Assembly: GCA_963753135.1 (NCBI GenBank)
Contig: CAVWBA010000016.1
Location: 1-64,000 of the forward strand
Source of the DNA: Roseiarcus sp963753135
Lineage (GTDB): Bacteria > Pseudomonadota > Alphaproteobacteria > Rhizobiales > Beijerinckiaceae
Direction: 5' to 3'
Length of the DNA stretch: 64,000 nucleotides
Below are positions 36,430 through 46,102 of this stretch, piece after piece; the first letter of the stretch is position 1; each line of letters opens with the position of its first letter. The position numbers and the translations under genes are program-made. The notes under the pieces are model-generated. The model made no database searches. It was not told where the DNA came from and saw only the letters and a program-made list of their open reading frames with translations.

Positions 36430-36774
36430 GACGGACTTAGGATAATCGGTGTCACCGTAAACCCAATGGTCCCTCACCAGATGCTCATGGAAGGGCTTGA
36501 CCGTAAAACCCTGGTAGCGCTCGCGGTAAAGCCGTTCCACCTCTTCCGCCCGATCGCTCGGGACCCGCTTGCCCGACGCCTTGCCGAGCCGGCGGTCGAT
36601 CAGGCCGCTCTCGTTCTCCTCCTCGTAGCGCCGCGTCCAGCGCCGGAACGTCCGCTCGCTCACCCCGAGCAACTCCGCCGCCTCCTCCTGATTGAGCTCC
36701 GCCGACTCCCAGCGGCGCCAAAGGTTCAAAAACACCGCCATGCGCACCCCCTGAAGGGCCTCCGTCCGGCGCAT
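36430..36774 (-). pseudogene. ISNCY-type transposase, N-terminal fragment
   Basis: From the ATG at 36774: RRTEALQGVRMAVFLNLWRR followed by the HTH segment LNQEEAAELLGVSERTFRRW and GLIDRRLGKASGKRVPSDRA. This is the N-terminal helix-turn-helix region of ISNCY-family transposases. Homology ends near FHEHLVRDHW (about 36460); the DDE catalytic part is missing. The short repeated motif CCGGACATATCGT just upstream (36825-36840) fits the former IS end. It is a relic bordering the encapsulin locus. Confidence 0.6.
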
Positions 36775-37030
36775 CCAACCTCTCCCAAAAGGGCGGACTT
36801 ACCGGACAGATCGTGCGCTACCTAAACCGGACATATCGTCTGCTACAGACACCCCTCGCGAATATTCTTGGCAAAAACAGAAAGGTGTGTTACCTATATC
36901 CACGTCGGCGGAATCAACCCGCGCTTGGCGCGAGCCAGACGGGGGATGGAGGCCGGCAGGCTATTTGACAGGTTCGGTCCACAACCCTAGCGGGCAAGCC
37001 TTGGGGAGAGGAATTTTTTTATTTTTCCCC
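36775..37030. other. Intergenic stretch between IS relic and repeat copy 2
   Basis: No coding frame is supported. The part at 36780-36845 looks like the remaining IS end; the AT-rich run at 37010-37030 precedes repeat copy 2, as similar AT-rich runs precede the other copies. Confidence 0.4.
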
Positions 37031-37138
37031 GTGTAACCCATTGAAAAGTCCCGATTCGCAAAAATAAACGCTAGGTAAACACTAGCTAATTTACTAGCGC
37101 TTACTAGCGTTTATGCACATTTTACTAGCGTTTATTGG
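37031..37138 (+). repeat. Dispersed hairpin/iteron-like repeat, copy 2
   Basis: It reads GTGTAACCCATTGAAAAGTC, a GATTCGC box, AAAATAAACGCTAG, then units such as TTTACTAGCGCTTACTAGCG and TTTACTAGCGTTTAT. The units are partly inverted (AAACGCTAG against CTAGCGTTT), so the copy can fold on itself. It ends about 28 bases before the livF stop. Confidence 0.85.
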
Positions 37139-37165
37139 CGCCAAATCCGATCCCTGGCTTCGTCG

Positions 37166-37864
37166 CTACACGCCCAGGTAGCGCTGCAGGAGGTCGGGCT
37201 GCGCCTTGATCTCCGCGGCGGGGCCTTCATGGGCGATATGGCCGTTGTTGAGGATGTAGACGCGCTGCGCCAGCGCCAGCGTCGCGGCCAGGTTCTGCTC
37301 GACCACCACGATGGTCTGCCCGCTTCGCGCCAGCTCACGGCATGTGTGCACCAGATCCTGGACGATGATCGGAGCAAGCCCCTCGAAAGGCTCATCAAGC
37401 AGGATGATCTTCGGATCGCGCACCAGCGCGCGCGCGATCGCCAGCATCTGCTGCTCGCCTCCGGAAAGGTCGGTGCCGCGGCTTAAGCGGCGCTGCTTGA
37501 GGCGGGGGAACATCGCGTAAATGCGCTCGAGCGGCCATTTGCTCTCGGCGGTGAGTCCGGCGAGAATGATGTTCTCTTCGACGTTGAGACTGCCGAAGAT
37601 GCGCCGATCCTCGTGTACAAGCTGCATGCCGAGACGCGCGATGCTGTGAGCTTTGAGAGCGACGAGTTCGACGCCGTCGAGCTTGATGCTGCCATTGCGC
37701 CGGGCGACGATGCCCATGAGACTCTTCAGCGTCGTGCTCTTGCCCGCGCCGTTCCTGCCGACAAGCGCCACCGCCTCGTGCTTCTCAACCCGCAGAGAGA
37801 CGTCGAACAGGATGTGGCTGTCGCCGTAATAGGCATTGAGGCCAGTGACTTCGAGCAGGCTCAC
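37166..37864 (-). CDS. livF: Branched-chain amino acid/amide ABC transporter ATP-binding protein
   Basis: A 232-residue LivF-type ATPase: Walker A GRNGAGKSTTLKSL, signature LSGGEQQMLAIARALV and Walker B IILLDEPFEGLAP. The gene overlaps the upstream fused permease-ATPase gene by four bases (ATGA-type coupling). It forms the second ATPase of an importer for branched-chain amino acids or short amides with the genes upstream. Confidence 0.9.
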   Translation of the reverse strand: MSLLEVTGLNAYYGDSHILFDVSLRVEKHEAVALVGRNGAGKSTTLKSLMGIVARRNGSIKLDGVELVALKAHSIARLGMQLVHEDRRIFGSLNVEENIILAGLTAESKWPLERIYAMFPRLKQRRLSRGTDLSGGEQQMLAIARALVRDPKIILLDEPFEGLAPIIVQDLVHTCRELARSGQTIVVVEQNLAATLALAQRVYILNNGHIAHEGPAAEIKAQPDLLQRYLGV

Positions 37865-39696
37865 GCGGCCTCTCCGTGAACGCCGCCGAGATAGGCCTCC
37901 TGCACCTTCGAATTGATTTTGATCTCCTCCGGCGTGCCCTCGACCAGCACGCGGCCCTCCTGCAGCACGGTCACTCTTTCAACCAGCTCGAACAGCGAGT
38001 CCATGTCATGATCGATGATGATCATTGTGCGCCCGCGTGCAATCGATTTGAGCAAGGCGACCGTTTCGACACGCTCCTTTGGACTCATGCCCGCGAGAGG
38101 CTCGTCGAGCAGAAGCAGCCTTGGTTCGGTCGCAAGCGCCAGCCCGATTTCGAGTCGCCGCTTCTCGCCATAGGCGAGCTCGGACACCGGCGTGTCCGGC
38201 CGCCCGAGCAAATTGACGAGCGCCAGCGTATGGTCGACGTGCTCCTCGAGCCCGGGAACGCTCTTTAGGCTTCGGAACAGATCGAGCTTGAACTTGCCTC
38301 GAATTTGACCAAGCGCGGCGATCCTCAGATTCTGCCTGACTGTCAGGCGATCGAAAAGCTGGTTGATCTGATAGCTCTTGGTCAGTCCGAGCTGGCAGAC
38401 ATCGGTGACGCTCATGCCGGTGATGTCTCGGCCTTCGAATACGATCCTGCCGGACGTCGGCGCCGTCTCGCAGGTCAGCATCTTGAAGAATGTGCTTTTG
38501 CCTGCCCCGTTTGGCCCGATTATGCCTCGCATTTCACCGTGATCGACGACGAAATCGATATCGCTGTTGGCGGCTAGCCCGCCATAGCGCTTGCTGAGAC
38601 CGGTCGCCTCGAGAATGGCTCCGCTCGCGCGTTCGGCCGGGCGCGGATTGGCCATCGTCATTCTCGCAGGCGCGGGCGACACGACCGGTTCGACCTTGCT
38701 CTCGACCGGTTCCGTTGTCTTTCTATGGGCCGCCGTGAATTCGTAAAGTTCGACGACGGCGCCGACGATGCCCCGCCTCAGGAAGCAGACGAGGAGCACG
38801 AACACAATACCGAGCACCAGCTTCCAGGTCGCGCCAAGGTGCAGCGTGTTCTGGAAGAAGTCGCTCAGATAGAGCCATACGGTTGCGCCTACCAAAGGCC
38901 CGAACAGCGTGCCTGCGCCTCCAATAGCGGTCTGCATGACGAGCTGGCCGGATGTGTCGAACATGAACGCGTCCGGCGGCATGAAACCTTGCATGATGGC
39001 GAGCAGGCCACCGGCGAAGCCGGCGTAGGCGGCAGCAATAACGAAGGCGGTCAGCTTGTAGCTATGGATGTTGTGACCAAGGGCCGATGCGCGCTGCGGA
39101 TTGTCGCGGAGCGCACGGAAGATCGCCCCCACGGGCGAGCGCACGATACGCAGCGCAATGACGAGGCCGACGAAATACCAGAAGGCCAGGAAAGCGTACA
39201 TTGACAGGTCGGTGTCGAAGCTCAACTTCGTAGAGCCAAGGTTGAAGCTTGGCGTTGGGACGCCGGGCAAACCGTTCTCTCCGCCGGTGAAGTCGGACAA
39301 TGGATTGAACTCGGCGAAGAAGAACACCTCTGCGATCGCCACCGTGATCATGGCGAAGTAGATCCCGGTGCGCCTGAGGGCGATGAGGCCGACCAAATAG
39401 CCGACGACGGCGGCGACCACCGCGCCGATCACGATTGACGTTAAAACGTATGGAAAGTTGGCTTCGGTGAGCAGGTAAGCGGCGAACATGCCGCCCGTGC
39501 CGAAGAAGGCGGACTGACCGAACGACAGGAGGCCGGTGTAGCCGAACAGGAGATCGAAGCCGAGCCCGAACAAGCCCCATATCAGAATGCGGTTGATGGT
39601 GGTCAGGGAGAAGCCGAGGTGCGGCAGCACAAAGGGCGCGGCGACCAACGCGATGATCGTCAATATCTCGGCGATGAAAGGATGTTTTATGTTCAT
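37861..39696 (-). CDS. livMG: Fused LivM permease and LivG ATPase of an ABC importer
   Basis: A 611-residue protein. Residues 1-320 form a LivM-type permease with about ten helices (GLFGLGFDLLFGYTGLLSFG and the GTLFGPLVGA segment). After a charged linker (about 320-360) comes a LivG ATPase: IIGPNGAGKSTFFKML, signature LAYGEKRRLEIGLALATEP and Walker B LLLLDEPLAGMSP. LivM and LivG are normally separate proteins. The start is the ATG at 39696, close behind livH. The fusion is seen in a number of alphaproteobacteria and would fix ATPase and permease in one chain. Confidence 0.9.
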   Translation of the reverse strand: MNIKHPFIAEILTIIALVAAPFVLPHLGFSLTTINRILIWGLFGLGFDLLFGYTGLLSFGQSAFFGTGGMFAAYLLTEANFPYVLTSIVIGAVVAAVVGYLVGLIALRRTGIYFAMITVAIAEVFFFAEFNPLSDFTGGENGLPGVPTPSFNLGSTKLSFDTDLSMYAFLAFWYFVGLVIALRIVRSPVGAIFRALRDNPQRASALGHNIHSYKLTAFVIAAAYAGFAGGLLAIMQGFMPPDAFMFDTSGQLVMQTAIGGAGTLFGPLVGATVWLYLSDFFQNTLHLGATWKLVLGIVFVLLVCFLRRGIVGAVVELYEFTAAHRKTTEPVESKVEPVVSPAPARMTMANPRPAERASGAILEATGLSKRYGGLAANSDIDFVVDHGEMRGIIGPNGAGKSTFFKMLTCETAPTSGRIVFEGRDITGMSVTDVCQLGLTKSYQINQLFDRLTVRQNLRIAALGQIRGKFKLDLFRSLKSVPGLEEHVDHTLALVNLLGRPDTPVSELAYGEKRRLEIGLALATEPRLLLLDEPLAGMSPKERVETVALLKSIARGRTMIIIDHDMDSLFELVERVTVLQEGRVLVEGTPEEIKINSKVQEAYLGGVHGEAA

Positions 39697-39709
39697 CGGC
39701 GGGCCGCGG

Positions 39710-40579
39710 TCACTCGCGGCCCGCCACGCCGAGGAGTCCGTAGGGGCGGATGACCAGCACAAGCGTCATCGCGACGAACAGCATGACATAGGCGTAGCCC
39801 GGGTTGAACATCGAGGTGATGCTTATGATCTCGCCCGCGATCAGGCCGCCAAGGATCGCGCCAGGAAAGGAGCCGACGCCGCCGATGACGACGACGACAA
39901 AAGCCTGAACGAGGATCGATTCGCCAACGTCCGGCGAGATCGAGACCACCGGAGCATTGACGATGCCCGCGAAGCCGGCGGCCATGGCGCCGATGCCGAA
40001 CACCAGCGTGAAGATCTTGTAAACGTCGATCCCCAACGACTCGACCATGACCGAATCTTCGATTCCCGCGCGCACGATCATGCCGAGGCGAGTACGGTAC
40101 AGGACGAAATAGAGGGCGAGGAGCGCCACGGTCACCAGGCCGAGCAGCGCCAACCGATAGGTCGGATAAACCATGAAGCCGAGCGAGGTGATGCCGGAGA
40201 TTGGTGGCGGCACTGTTTTCGAAAGGCTGCCGAAAAAGAAGCGCACGGCCTCTACGAAGACGATCCCGAGCCCGAAGGTGACGAGGAGCTGATCCTCGTT
40301 CGGGCGCGCATAGAAATAGCGGATGATGAGCCGCTCCATCAGCACCCCGACCAGCATCACGAAGAGCGAGCCGGCGACGACCGCCAGGATAAACGACCCT
40401 GAATAGGTGTAGGCGACCCAGCCAGCGTAGCCGCCGAGCATGAACATCGCGCCATGCGCAAGGTTGAGGACCCCGAGCGTGCCGTAGATGATCGTCAGGC
40501 CGGAGGAAATCAGCGCGAGAAGCGCGCCGAGCACCAGCCCGTTGAAACATTGCGAGATGAAAGCATCCCAGCTGATCAC
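39710..40579 (-). CDS. livH: Branched-chain amino acid/amide ABC transporter permease
   Basis: A 289-residue LivH-type permease. It begins NGLVLGALLALISSGLTIIY, continues with LGVLNLAHGAMFMLGGYAGW, and has the conserved cytoplasmic region GIDVYKIFTLVFGIGAMAAG and VVVIGGVGSFPGAILGGL. It precedes the fused gene by 13 bases in the same operon. With LivM it makes the membrane channel. Confidence 0.92.
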   Translation of the reverse strand: MISWDAFISQCFNGLVLGALLALISSGLTIIYGTLGVLNLAHGAMFMLGGYAGWVAYTYSGSFILAVVAGSLFVMLVGVLMERLIIRYFYARPNEDQLLVTFGLGIVFVEAVRFFFGSLSKTVPPPISGITSLGFMVYPTYRLALLGLVTVALLALYFVLYRTRLGMIVRAGIEDSVMVESLGIDVYKIFTLVFGIGAMAAGFAGIVNAPVVSISPDVGESILVQAFVVVVIGGVGSFPGAILGGLIAGEIISITSMFNPGYAYVMLFVAMTLVLVIRPYGLLGVAGRE

Positions 40580-40782
40580 GCTTGCGCCCGCTCTACCGCC
40601 GGTGTCGAGATTGCTTCCTTGCCACGGCGGCCTCCATCATGAAAGGGCATCCGCCCGCCACGCACGGAGTGATCCCCTACGACCTGCTTCCGATTGCGGA
40701 GCCGCGAATGCCCAGGACGCGAAAACGCGTCTACGCCGACCATTTCAGAGGTGTCGGACAAGCGGGAAGGCGTCGGCGGCCT

Positions 40783-42150
40783 TCAGGTGTAAGGGCCGAG
40801 TTCGCAGCCGAAGGCGCCAGGCTTCTGCATCAGCGGCCCGCCTGGCACCACTTCGAGAACCTCCCAGTAGTCCTCTCCGTTCTTCATGTCCTTCGGCGCC
40901 TTGCCGCGAACAATGACGACCGGGCGGATCAACTGGTGGTCCTCTGGGCGGAAGCGCACATCGCCCACCATCGATGGAAAAGTCTCGCCCTTTTCATACT
41001 GCTTGATCACATCCGGCGGGTAGAAGGTTCCCGCCTCGGAGACCATGCGGGCCCAGATCGCAAACTGCATATAGCTGTTCTCGGCGCCCCATTCCGGTCG
41101 GTAGTTGTATTTCTTCAGGAAGGCGTCGACGAACATCTTCGCCAACGGGTACTTGTCCTCCAGCGTCCACCAAAAATCCGTCGCGGCGAACACGCCCTCC
41201 GTCAGCTCCGGACCCACCTCCTTGGCCAGGAATGGGATCTGGTAGGGGATGACCATCTTCATTTTCGGGGTCAGGCCGAACTGCTTGGCCTGCTGAACGG
41301 ACAACACCGCGTCCCGTCCCCAATTCACATTGATGATGAACTCGGCGCCGGAACTGGCGATATTGGTGAGGTACTGACTGAAGTCCTGCGTCCCCAGCGG
41401 CGAGACCTGGTTCGTCACCATTGTCCAACCGCCCTGCGAACTCAGATAGTCGTTCACCGACTTGGTGACCGTGTGGCCGTAGGTGTAGTCCGGCGTCATG
41501 AACGCCGCCTTTCTCCCCTTGCCGAAGTTCTTCACCAGCACCGGGCCGATGGCGTTGGCGGCGGTCTCGCCGTAGAAGCACTGCCGGAACGAATAGCGGG
41601 CGCAATCCTTGCCAGTTGTGTCGTTCGAGCCCGAGATCGCGACGAGGTAAAGGACCTTCTCGCGCTGGGCGAACTTGTTCAACGCCACGGCGACGGCCGA
41701 CGAGGTCGACCCGGTCATGGCGATGATCTTATTCTCGTTGATGAAAACTTGCTGCTCCTGGACGGCGTTGTTGGGCTTGGCGGCCGAATCGGCGACCACG
41801 AGATTGACCTGCTTGCCCAAGACCCCTTTGCTCAGTTTGGGCGCGATCTGTTTGACCAGGTCGTTGCCCTCGTTGATGTGCTCGACGGCAAGCTGCATGC
41901 CCTTGAGCTCGTCCTCGCCCTGAACGGCGTAGGCGCCGGTGCGGGGGACAGTGGCGCCGATCGTGACCGACGCGCCCTGCGTGCCGGCAGGCCAAGTGCC
42001 AAGCGGGGCTTGGTCATCGGCATAGGCTCGGCCGATCTGGCCGAAAAATCCGGGGATCCAGGCCGCGCCGGTCGCGCCCGCGCCAAGCTTCAGCACGCTC
42101 CGCCGCGAAACTGCGCCGGCGCGCCCGTTTCCAAATGCGAATTCGGTCAT
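40783..42150 (-). CDS. ABC transporter substrate-binding protein (branched-chain amino acid/amide/urea type)
   Basis: A 455-residue periplasmic protein starting at the ATG at 42150 behind GGGAGG. The N-terminus has a twin-arginine signal (SRRSVLKLGAGATGAAW) and an AYA cleavage site. The mature part is a type I PBP fold of the LivJ/AmiC class: VTIGATVPRTGAYAVQGEDE, VADSAAKPNNAV, and TPDYTYGHTVTKSVNDYL. The family includes amide and urea binders; the ligand cannot be told from sequence. It heads the operon with livH, livMG and livF, separated from livH by 203 bases. Confidence 0.88.
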   Translation of the reverse strand: MTEFAFGNGRAGAVSRRSVLKLGAGATGAAWIPGFFGQIGRAYADDQAPLGTWPAGTQGASVTIGATVPRTGAYAVQGEDELKGMQLAVEHINEGNDLVKQIAPKLSKGVLGKQVNLVVADSAAKPNNAVQEQQVFINENKIIAMTGSTSSAVAVALNKFAQREKVLYLVAISGSNDTTGKDCARYSFRQCFYGETAANAIGPVLVKNFGKGRKAAFMTPDYTYGHTVTKSVNDYLSSQGGWTMVTNQVSPLGTQDFSQYLTNIASSGAEFIINVNWGRDAVLSVQQAKQFGLTPKMKMVIPYQIPFLAKEVGPELTEGVFAATDFWWTLEDKYPLAKMFVDAFLKKYNYRPEWGAENSYMQFAIWARMVSEAGTFYPPDVIKQYEKGETFPSMVGDVRFRPEDHQLIRPVVIVRGKAPKDMKNGEDYWEVLEVVPGGPLMQKPGAFGCELGPYT

Positions 42151-42960
42151 CCTTGTCCTCCCAACGACAGCTTGATTCCGGCCGTGACCCGGGACCCAGT
42201 GCTTGCTGCTTCCCTGTTAGCCGGCAATCGCGCAAATCCGCGGCGGTTGCAGGCGGGATGACCGGGATTAGTCAACGAACAGCCCACGCGTCAATGCAAC
42301 TTTCGTTCGACATTGTCGGGTCGCTGCCGCGATCCGCTTGGGCGGCGGGGACGCCGCGCTCGGAGGTCCGAACAGCACTGACGATTCGGCGTGATGGAAA
42401 CAATTGGCTCCCCGGGCTGAACGAAACTGCGAACTTTGCGCTGCCGATTCCCCTCCATGCTACGCGAGAACCCTCCATCAAGGCTCGTAAGCGTGATCGC
42501 GACCGAGCGGATCCGGCTGGCTGGGGCCTCGAAGCCATCGCTCTGAGAGCGGGCGGTCGCGCTCGCCCTGGGATCGAGGTAGTCCGGACGAAAGACCTGA
42601 CCGACCTTGGCACTCCTCGCTGCTATCTGGCCCGCATATGTAACGAAAGCTTGCTCGTCAAAGTGGGCTATGGGCGCTATCGAGCGGCAGTCCGCAAAAG
42701 CAGCTTCATACGCGATACGAACGCCTCTTGAGAGCGCAAGACGCCGATGCGGTCGATACAGGATTGGCGCCCGGCCAGGAACACGAAACACTGATGTTCG
42801 CTCTTCTTTGGGCTGAGATCGCGGCCGCTCGATCGGCGGGGATGCAGCACGGCGCAAAAGCGCACTGCGCAGCGCCGCCGTGTTTGTCAGGCGCGTTGAG
42901 CAGCTGCCGGGAGGCCAGACGCCTCGAAACGCTGAGAGGCCTCGCCCCATACGAGTTCAT
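42151..42960. other. About 800 bases without a recognisable gene
   Basis: Several open frames of 60-220 residues exist on both strands, but none shows a good start, consistent codon bias or a family motif. This may be decayed sequence between the ABC operon and the PEP-CTERM relic. Confidence 0.4.
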
Positions 42961-42964
42961 CTGC

Positions 42965-43622
42965 AAAGCTTGGACTTCCCAGCCACAGTTCTGTTCGACA
43001 GTCTCGATAGTGCGAACGTAGCGTCGTTTTCAGTCCCTCTACTGGACGCCAGTTTCTCAACGGGCGCTTCGAGCTTTTGCGCGACCGATATCGCTCTCCT
43101 GTTGAGTATAGGCATCGCGCCTCCCGCTGATGAGACGTTTACCGTGTCGCTGAAAGGCGGTGTCCCGCTGGCCGATGTCTCGTTCGATCCAGTCTTGAGG
43201 CTCAACGTCGGTCCGGGCGGGCCTACCATCGCTGCGGTCACCCTACCGGCCTCCGAGCTTTCGGCTGGTTTGGCGACCGAGCATTTCAATCAATTCGCGA
43301 GCATCACTCTTCAGCCCAACTCCCTTTATCGGATAGATGTGGAGAATTCGGACCTTGAGACAATCCAGTGAACTGGGGCTATACCGCCGATGTGTCGGGC
43401 GTCGGAGTCGCTGAAAACTACAACAGCTCAAACGCAACCGATTTTACATTCTTCCGCAATCAAGGCGTGTCTCCGTTCGCATTCAATATTGCGTTCCAGA
43501 CGGAGGTGAGCGGCGTCGCGACCCCTGAGCCATCGACCTGTGCGCTCGTACTCATGGGCCTCGCAGGCCTCGGCTACGTCGGGCACAGGAAGACGCGTCT
43601 GCAGGCGATAAGCTCGCTCTAA
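42965..43622 (+). pseudogene. PEP-CTERM sorting-domain protein, truncated and frame-broken
   Basis: Two plus-strand frames join at about 43370 (ETIQ followed by NWGYTADVSGVG). The C-terminus is a PEP-CTERM signal: TPEPSTCALVLMGLAGLGYV followed by basic residues GHRKTR. The body is a beta-rich secreted domain (LFDSLDSANVASFSVPLLDA, GGPTIAAVTLPASELSAGL). No signal peptide is found at the 5' end, so that end is missing or in degraded sequence. PEP-CTERM proteins are exported, cut by exosortase and linked to extracellular polysaccharide; no exosortase gene lies in the window. Confidence 0.75.
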
Positions 43623-43644
43623 GATGAAGGACCGCTGACCTGAA

Positions 43645-43669
43645 GGGCGGCTTTCTGGCCGCTCTTTTT
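43645..43669 (+). terminator. Rho-independent terminator after the PEP-CTERM gene
   Basis: A GGCGGC / GCCGC stem with loop TTTCTG is followed by a run of five T. It lies 23 bases after the PEP-CTERM stop. Confidence 0.75.
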
Positions 43670-43670
43670 G

Positions 43671-43850
43671 TCAGCCTAAGACCCCGCTTTCGCTCGGCTG
43701 GGGCACCATCCCGCCGGCGAAGTAGCTGAAGCTAATAGGACGACGATTGCGGAAGCGGATCGCGCAGATCGCGCCGAAAGAAATGATGAGGACCAACAAT
43801 GCTAGGACCAGGATAACCGCAGGCAGCCAGAGAGCGGATCGCATCCCCAT
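43671..43850 (-). CDS. Small one-pass membrane protein (59 residues)
   Basis: Minus-strand ATG at 43850 opens a 59-residue protein with a single hydrophobic helix (LWLPAVILVLALLVLIISFG) near the N-terminus, a following basic stretch (IRFRNRRP), which would place the C-terminus inside the cytoplasm, and a TGA at 43671. It is below common ORF cut-offs. The start has GGGGAGGCCCACC-like purine-rich sequence ahead. Unknown function; the topology pattern supports a real gene. Confidence 0.45.
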   Translation of the reverse strand: MGMRSALWLPAVILVLALLVLIISFGAICAIRFRNRRPISFSYFAGGMVPQPSESGVLG

Positions 43851-43905
43851 GGTGGGCCTCCCCGCGCACTATCCCAGAACGAACATACCTATTTGGACGC
43901 TCTAG

Positions 43906-45257
43906 CAGGCTGCTGAAAAGGTTACTGCGTTTGCGCAACCGGAGAGGCAGGCGCGATTTTTTGTGGCTGGATGGGGCTCATTTTGAGGTTTTGGCCGTCG
44001 ACCGGATCATTGTTGTCTGGCTCTTCATGTTGCGGGACGCACTTCGCCCGTCGGGGCGATAAGCTTGGGCAGGCGGACGATGTTGTAGGCGGCCATGGCG
44101 AAGACGAAAGCGGCGCGGACCTTGGCGAGGCCGCGCACCTTCACCTGCGTAAGACCGCCGACCGTCTTCGTCCAGCCGAAGCCTTCCTCGATGCGCTTGC
44201 GCAGCCGCTGACTGATCGCATAGCGCACACTCGCGGCGACCTCGCTCGGAACCGCGGTCTTGCGCGCCAGGCCCATGCTTGCTCACCGTCCCGTTGATCG
44301 CGATATGCGGCTCGATCCCGCGCGCCTTCAGACCCTCGACGAAGGCCTCGGCGTCATAGCCCTTGTCCGCGCCGAGCGTCGCCCCAAAGGGCAAGCGCTG
44401 GCTCATGCACGCCGCCGCCTCGCGTTCGGCCGTTCCGGTCGCCAGCGTCGCCTCGGCCGCCGCCACGAGCCCGCCCATGGTTCTCCATCAAGACGTGGCC
44501 AAGATAGGCCAGACGGCTCTCCTGTCCGGCGCCTTTGCGGAAAAGGCGCGCATCCTTGTCCGTCGTCGAGGCGTGGGTCGCGTTCGACCGCTTCGTCTTG
44601 CGAAAGTCGACTTCGCCATTGCGCCCCGGTTGAGGCGGATCGCCTGGGCCGGACCTCGGGCCTTCGTCCGAGGCGCCCTTCGGACGGAAGCTCTTCATCG
44701 ACGCCCAGGCTTTCAACATCGTTCCATCCACCGAAAAATGCTCGGCGCTCAGAAGCCCCTTCACCTCCGGCAGGCCGAGGAGCGAAGACAGAAACTCTTG
44801 CGCGATCTCGTGGGTGAGCAGACGGTCGCGGTTCTTCGAGAAGGTCGAAGCGTCGAAAACCTTTTCGTCGATCGACAGTCCGACGAACCAGCGAAACAGC
44901 ATGTCGAACTCCAGCCGTTCGACCAGCTGCCGCTCCGAGCGGAGCGAATAGAGAAGCTGCAACAGCGTGGCCCGTAGCAGGCGCTCCGGCGGGATGGACG
45001 GGCGCCCGATCCGCTCGTAAAGCGCCGAAAACCTCGGGTCGAGCTCAGCCAGCGCCGCATTGGTCAGCCGCCGCATCGTCCGTAGCGGGTGCTTCGCCGG
45101 AATGCGCGCCTCGACGTCGACGTAAGAAAACAACGCCCCGCTCGTTAGATCCTCGCCTCGCATCGATCCCCTCGCGATTCACTTATCACAAACCTCACGG
45201 AATCATGCGAGAACAACAAACACCAGCAACCTGCCGGATGTCTTTTTCAGCACCCTG
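43906..45257 (-). mobile_element. IS5-family insertion sequence (first of two abutting elements)
   Basis: Imperfect terminal inverted repeats: left end CAGGCTGCTGAAAAGG, right end (complement) CAGGGTGCTGAAAAAG. Both ends are flanked by CTAG (43902-43905 and 45258-45261), the 4-base target duplication typical for several IS5 groups. Length 1352 bp. The transposase gene inside is frame-broken. Confidence 0.88.
44025..45163 (-). pseudogene. IS5-family transposase, two frameshifts
   Basis: Three minus-strand pieces in different frames form one DDE transposase. N-terminal part from 45163: SGALFSYVDVEARIPAKHPL, IGRPSIPPERLLRATLLQLL, ERLEFDMLFRWFVGLSIDE, and the first catalytic Asp in EHFSVDGTMLKAWAS. 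A frame change near 44490 leads to GATLGADKGYDAEAFVEGL (second Asp); another near 44270 leads to RKRIEEGFGWTKTVGGLTQV (catalytic Glu). The element is therefore probably inactive, unless the shifts are sequencing errors. Confidence 0.85.
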
Positions 45258-45261
45258 CTAG

Positions 45262-46102
45262 GCGGTGTTGACGGTTTTTTTACTGATGAATGATTCCGAG
45301 GTTGCCTCTACGGAAGGAGGCAGCTTTGAGTTGGGGCGATCTGGCGGACGGGGAATGGCGCATTTTCGATCCCCTGCTTCCCGACCGGGGCGAACGGGGT
45401 CCGCCGGTTTCAGACAAGCGGCGGACGGTCAATGGCATCCTCTGGGTCCTGCGCACTGGCGCGCCGTGGCGCGATATGCCGGCGCGCTATGGCGTCTGGA
45501 ACTCGGTGTTCGTCCGCTTCACGCGCTGGAGCAAGCTCGGGGTGTGGGACGCGGCGTTCGAGACGCTGGCAAGCGTCGGGCCGCCGGAGGACGCCGAGCA
45601 CGCAATCGACTCGACCATCGTGCGGGCGCATCAGCATGCAGCCGGCGTAAAAGGGGGAATCAAAATCGAGGAGGCGCTTGGGCGCTCGCGCGGCGGCTTC
45701 TCGACCAAAGTCCACTTGCGCACCGACGCCAAAGGCCGGCCGCTCGTGTTCGAGCTGACCGGCGGCCAGGCGCATGAGGTCAAGGGCTACGACGCGCTGA
45801 TGGAGCTTTTCGAAGCCCAGCCGGAGAAGCTCCTCGCCGACAAGGGCTACGACGCCGACGCGATCCGCGATGACCTCGAACAGCGCGGCATCGAGCCGGT
45901 CATCCCGCCGAAGGCGAATTCGAAAAGAAGCGATCCCATACGATCGTGAGGCCTACAAGCGCCGTAACCTGATCGAGCGTTGCGTCAACGCCCTCAAACA
46001 ATTCCGACGCATTGCCACACGATACGAGAAGACCGCGAGGGCCTTCCTCTCCATGCTATGCATCGCAGCAGCAAGGCTCTGGATCAAAACCGTCAACACG
46101 GC
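45262..46102 (+). mobile_element. IS5-family (IS427-like) insertion sequence (second of two abutting elements)
   Basis: Ends G(C/G)CGTGTTGACGGTTTT are inverted repeats: left GCGGTGTTGACGGTTTT, right complement GCCGTGTTGACGGTTTT. CTAG flanks both sides (45258-45261 shared with the first IS, and 46103-46106). Length 841 bp, normal for IS427-group elements. Confidence 0.88.

Noticed and set aside
40582..42261. 559-residue plus-strand open frame
   Set aside because: Antisense to the substrate-binding protein gene, which has ribosome site, signal peptide and family motifs.
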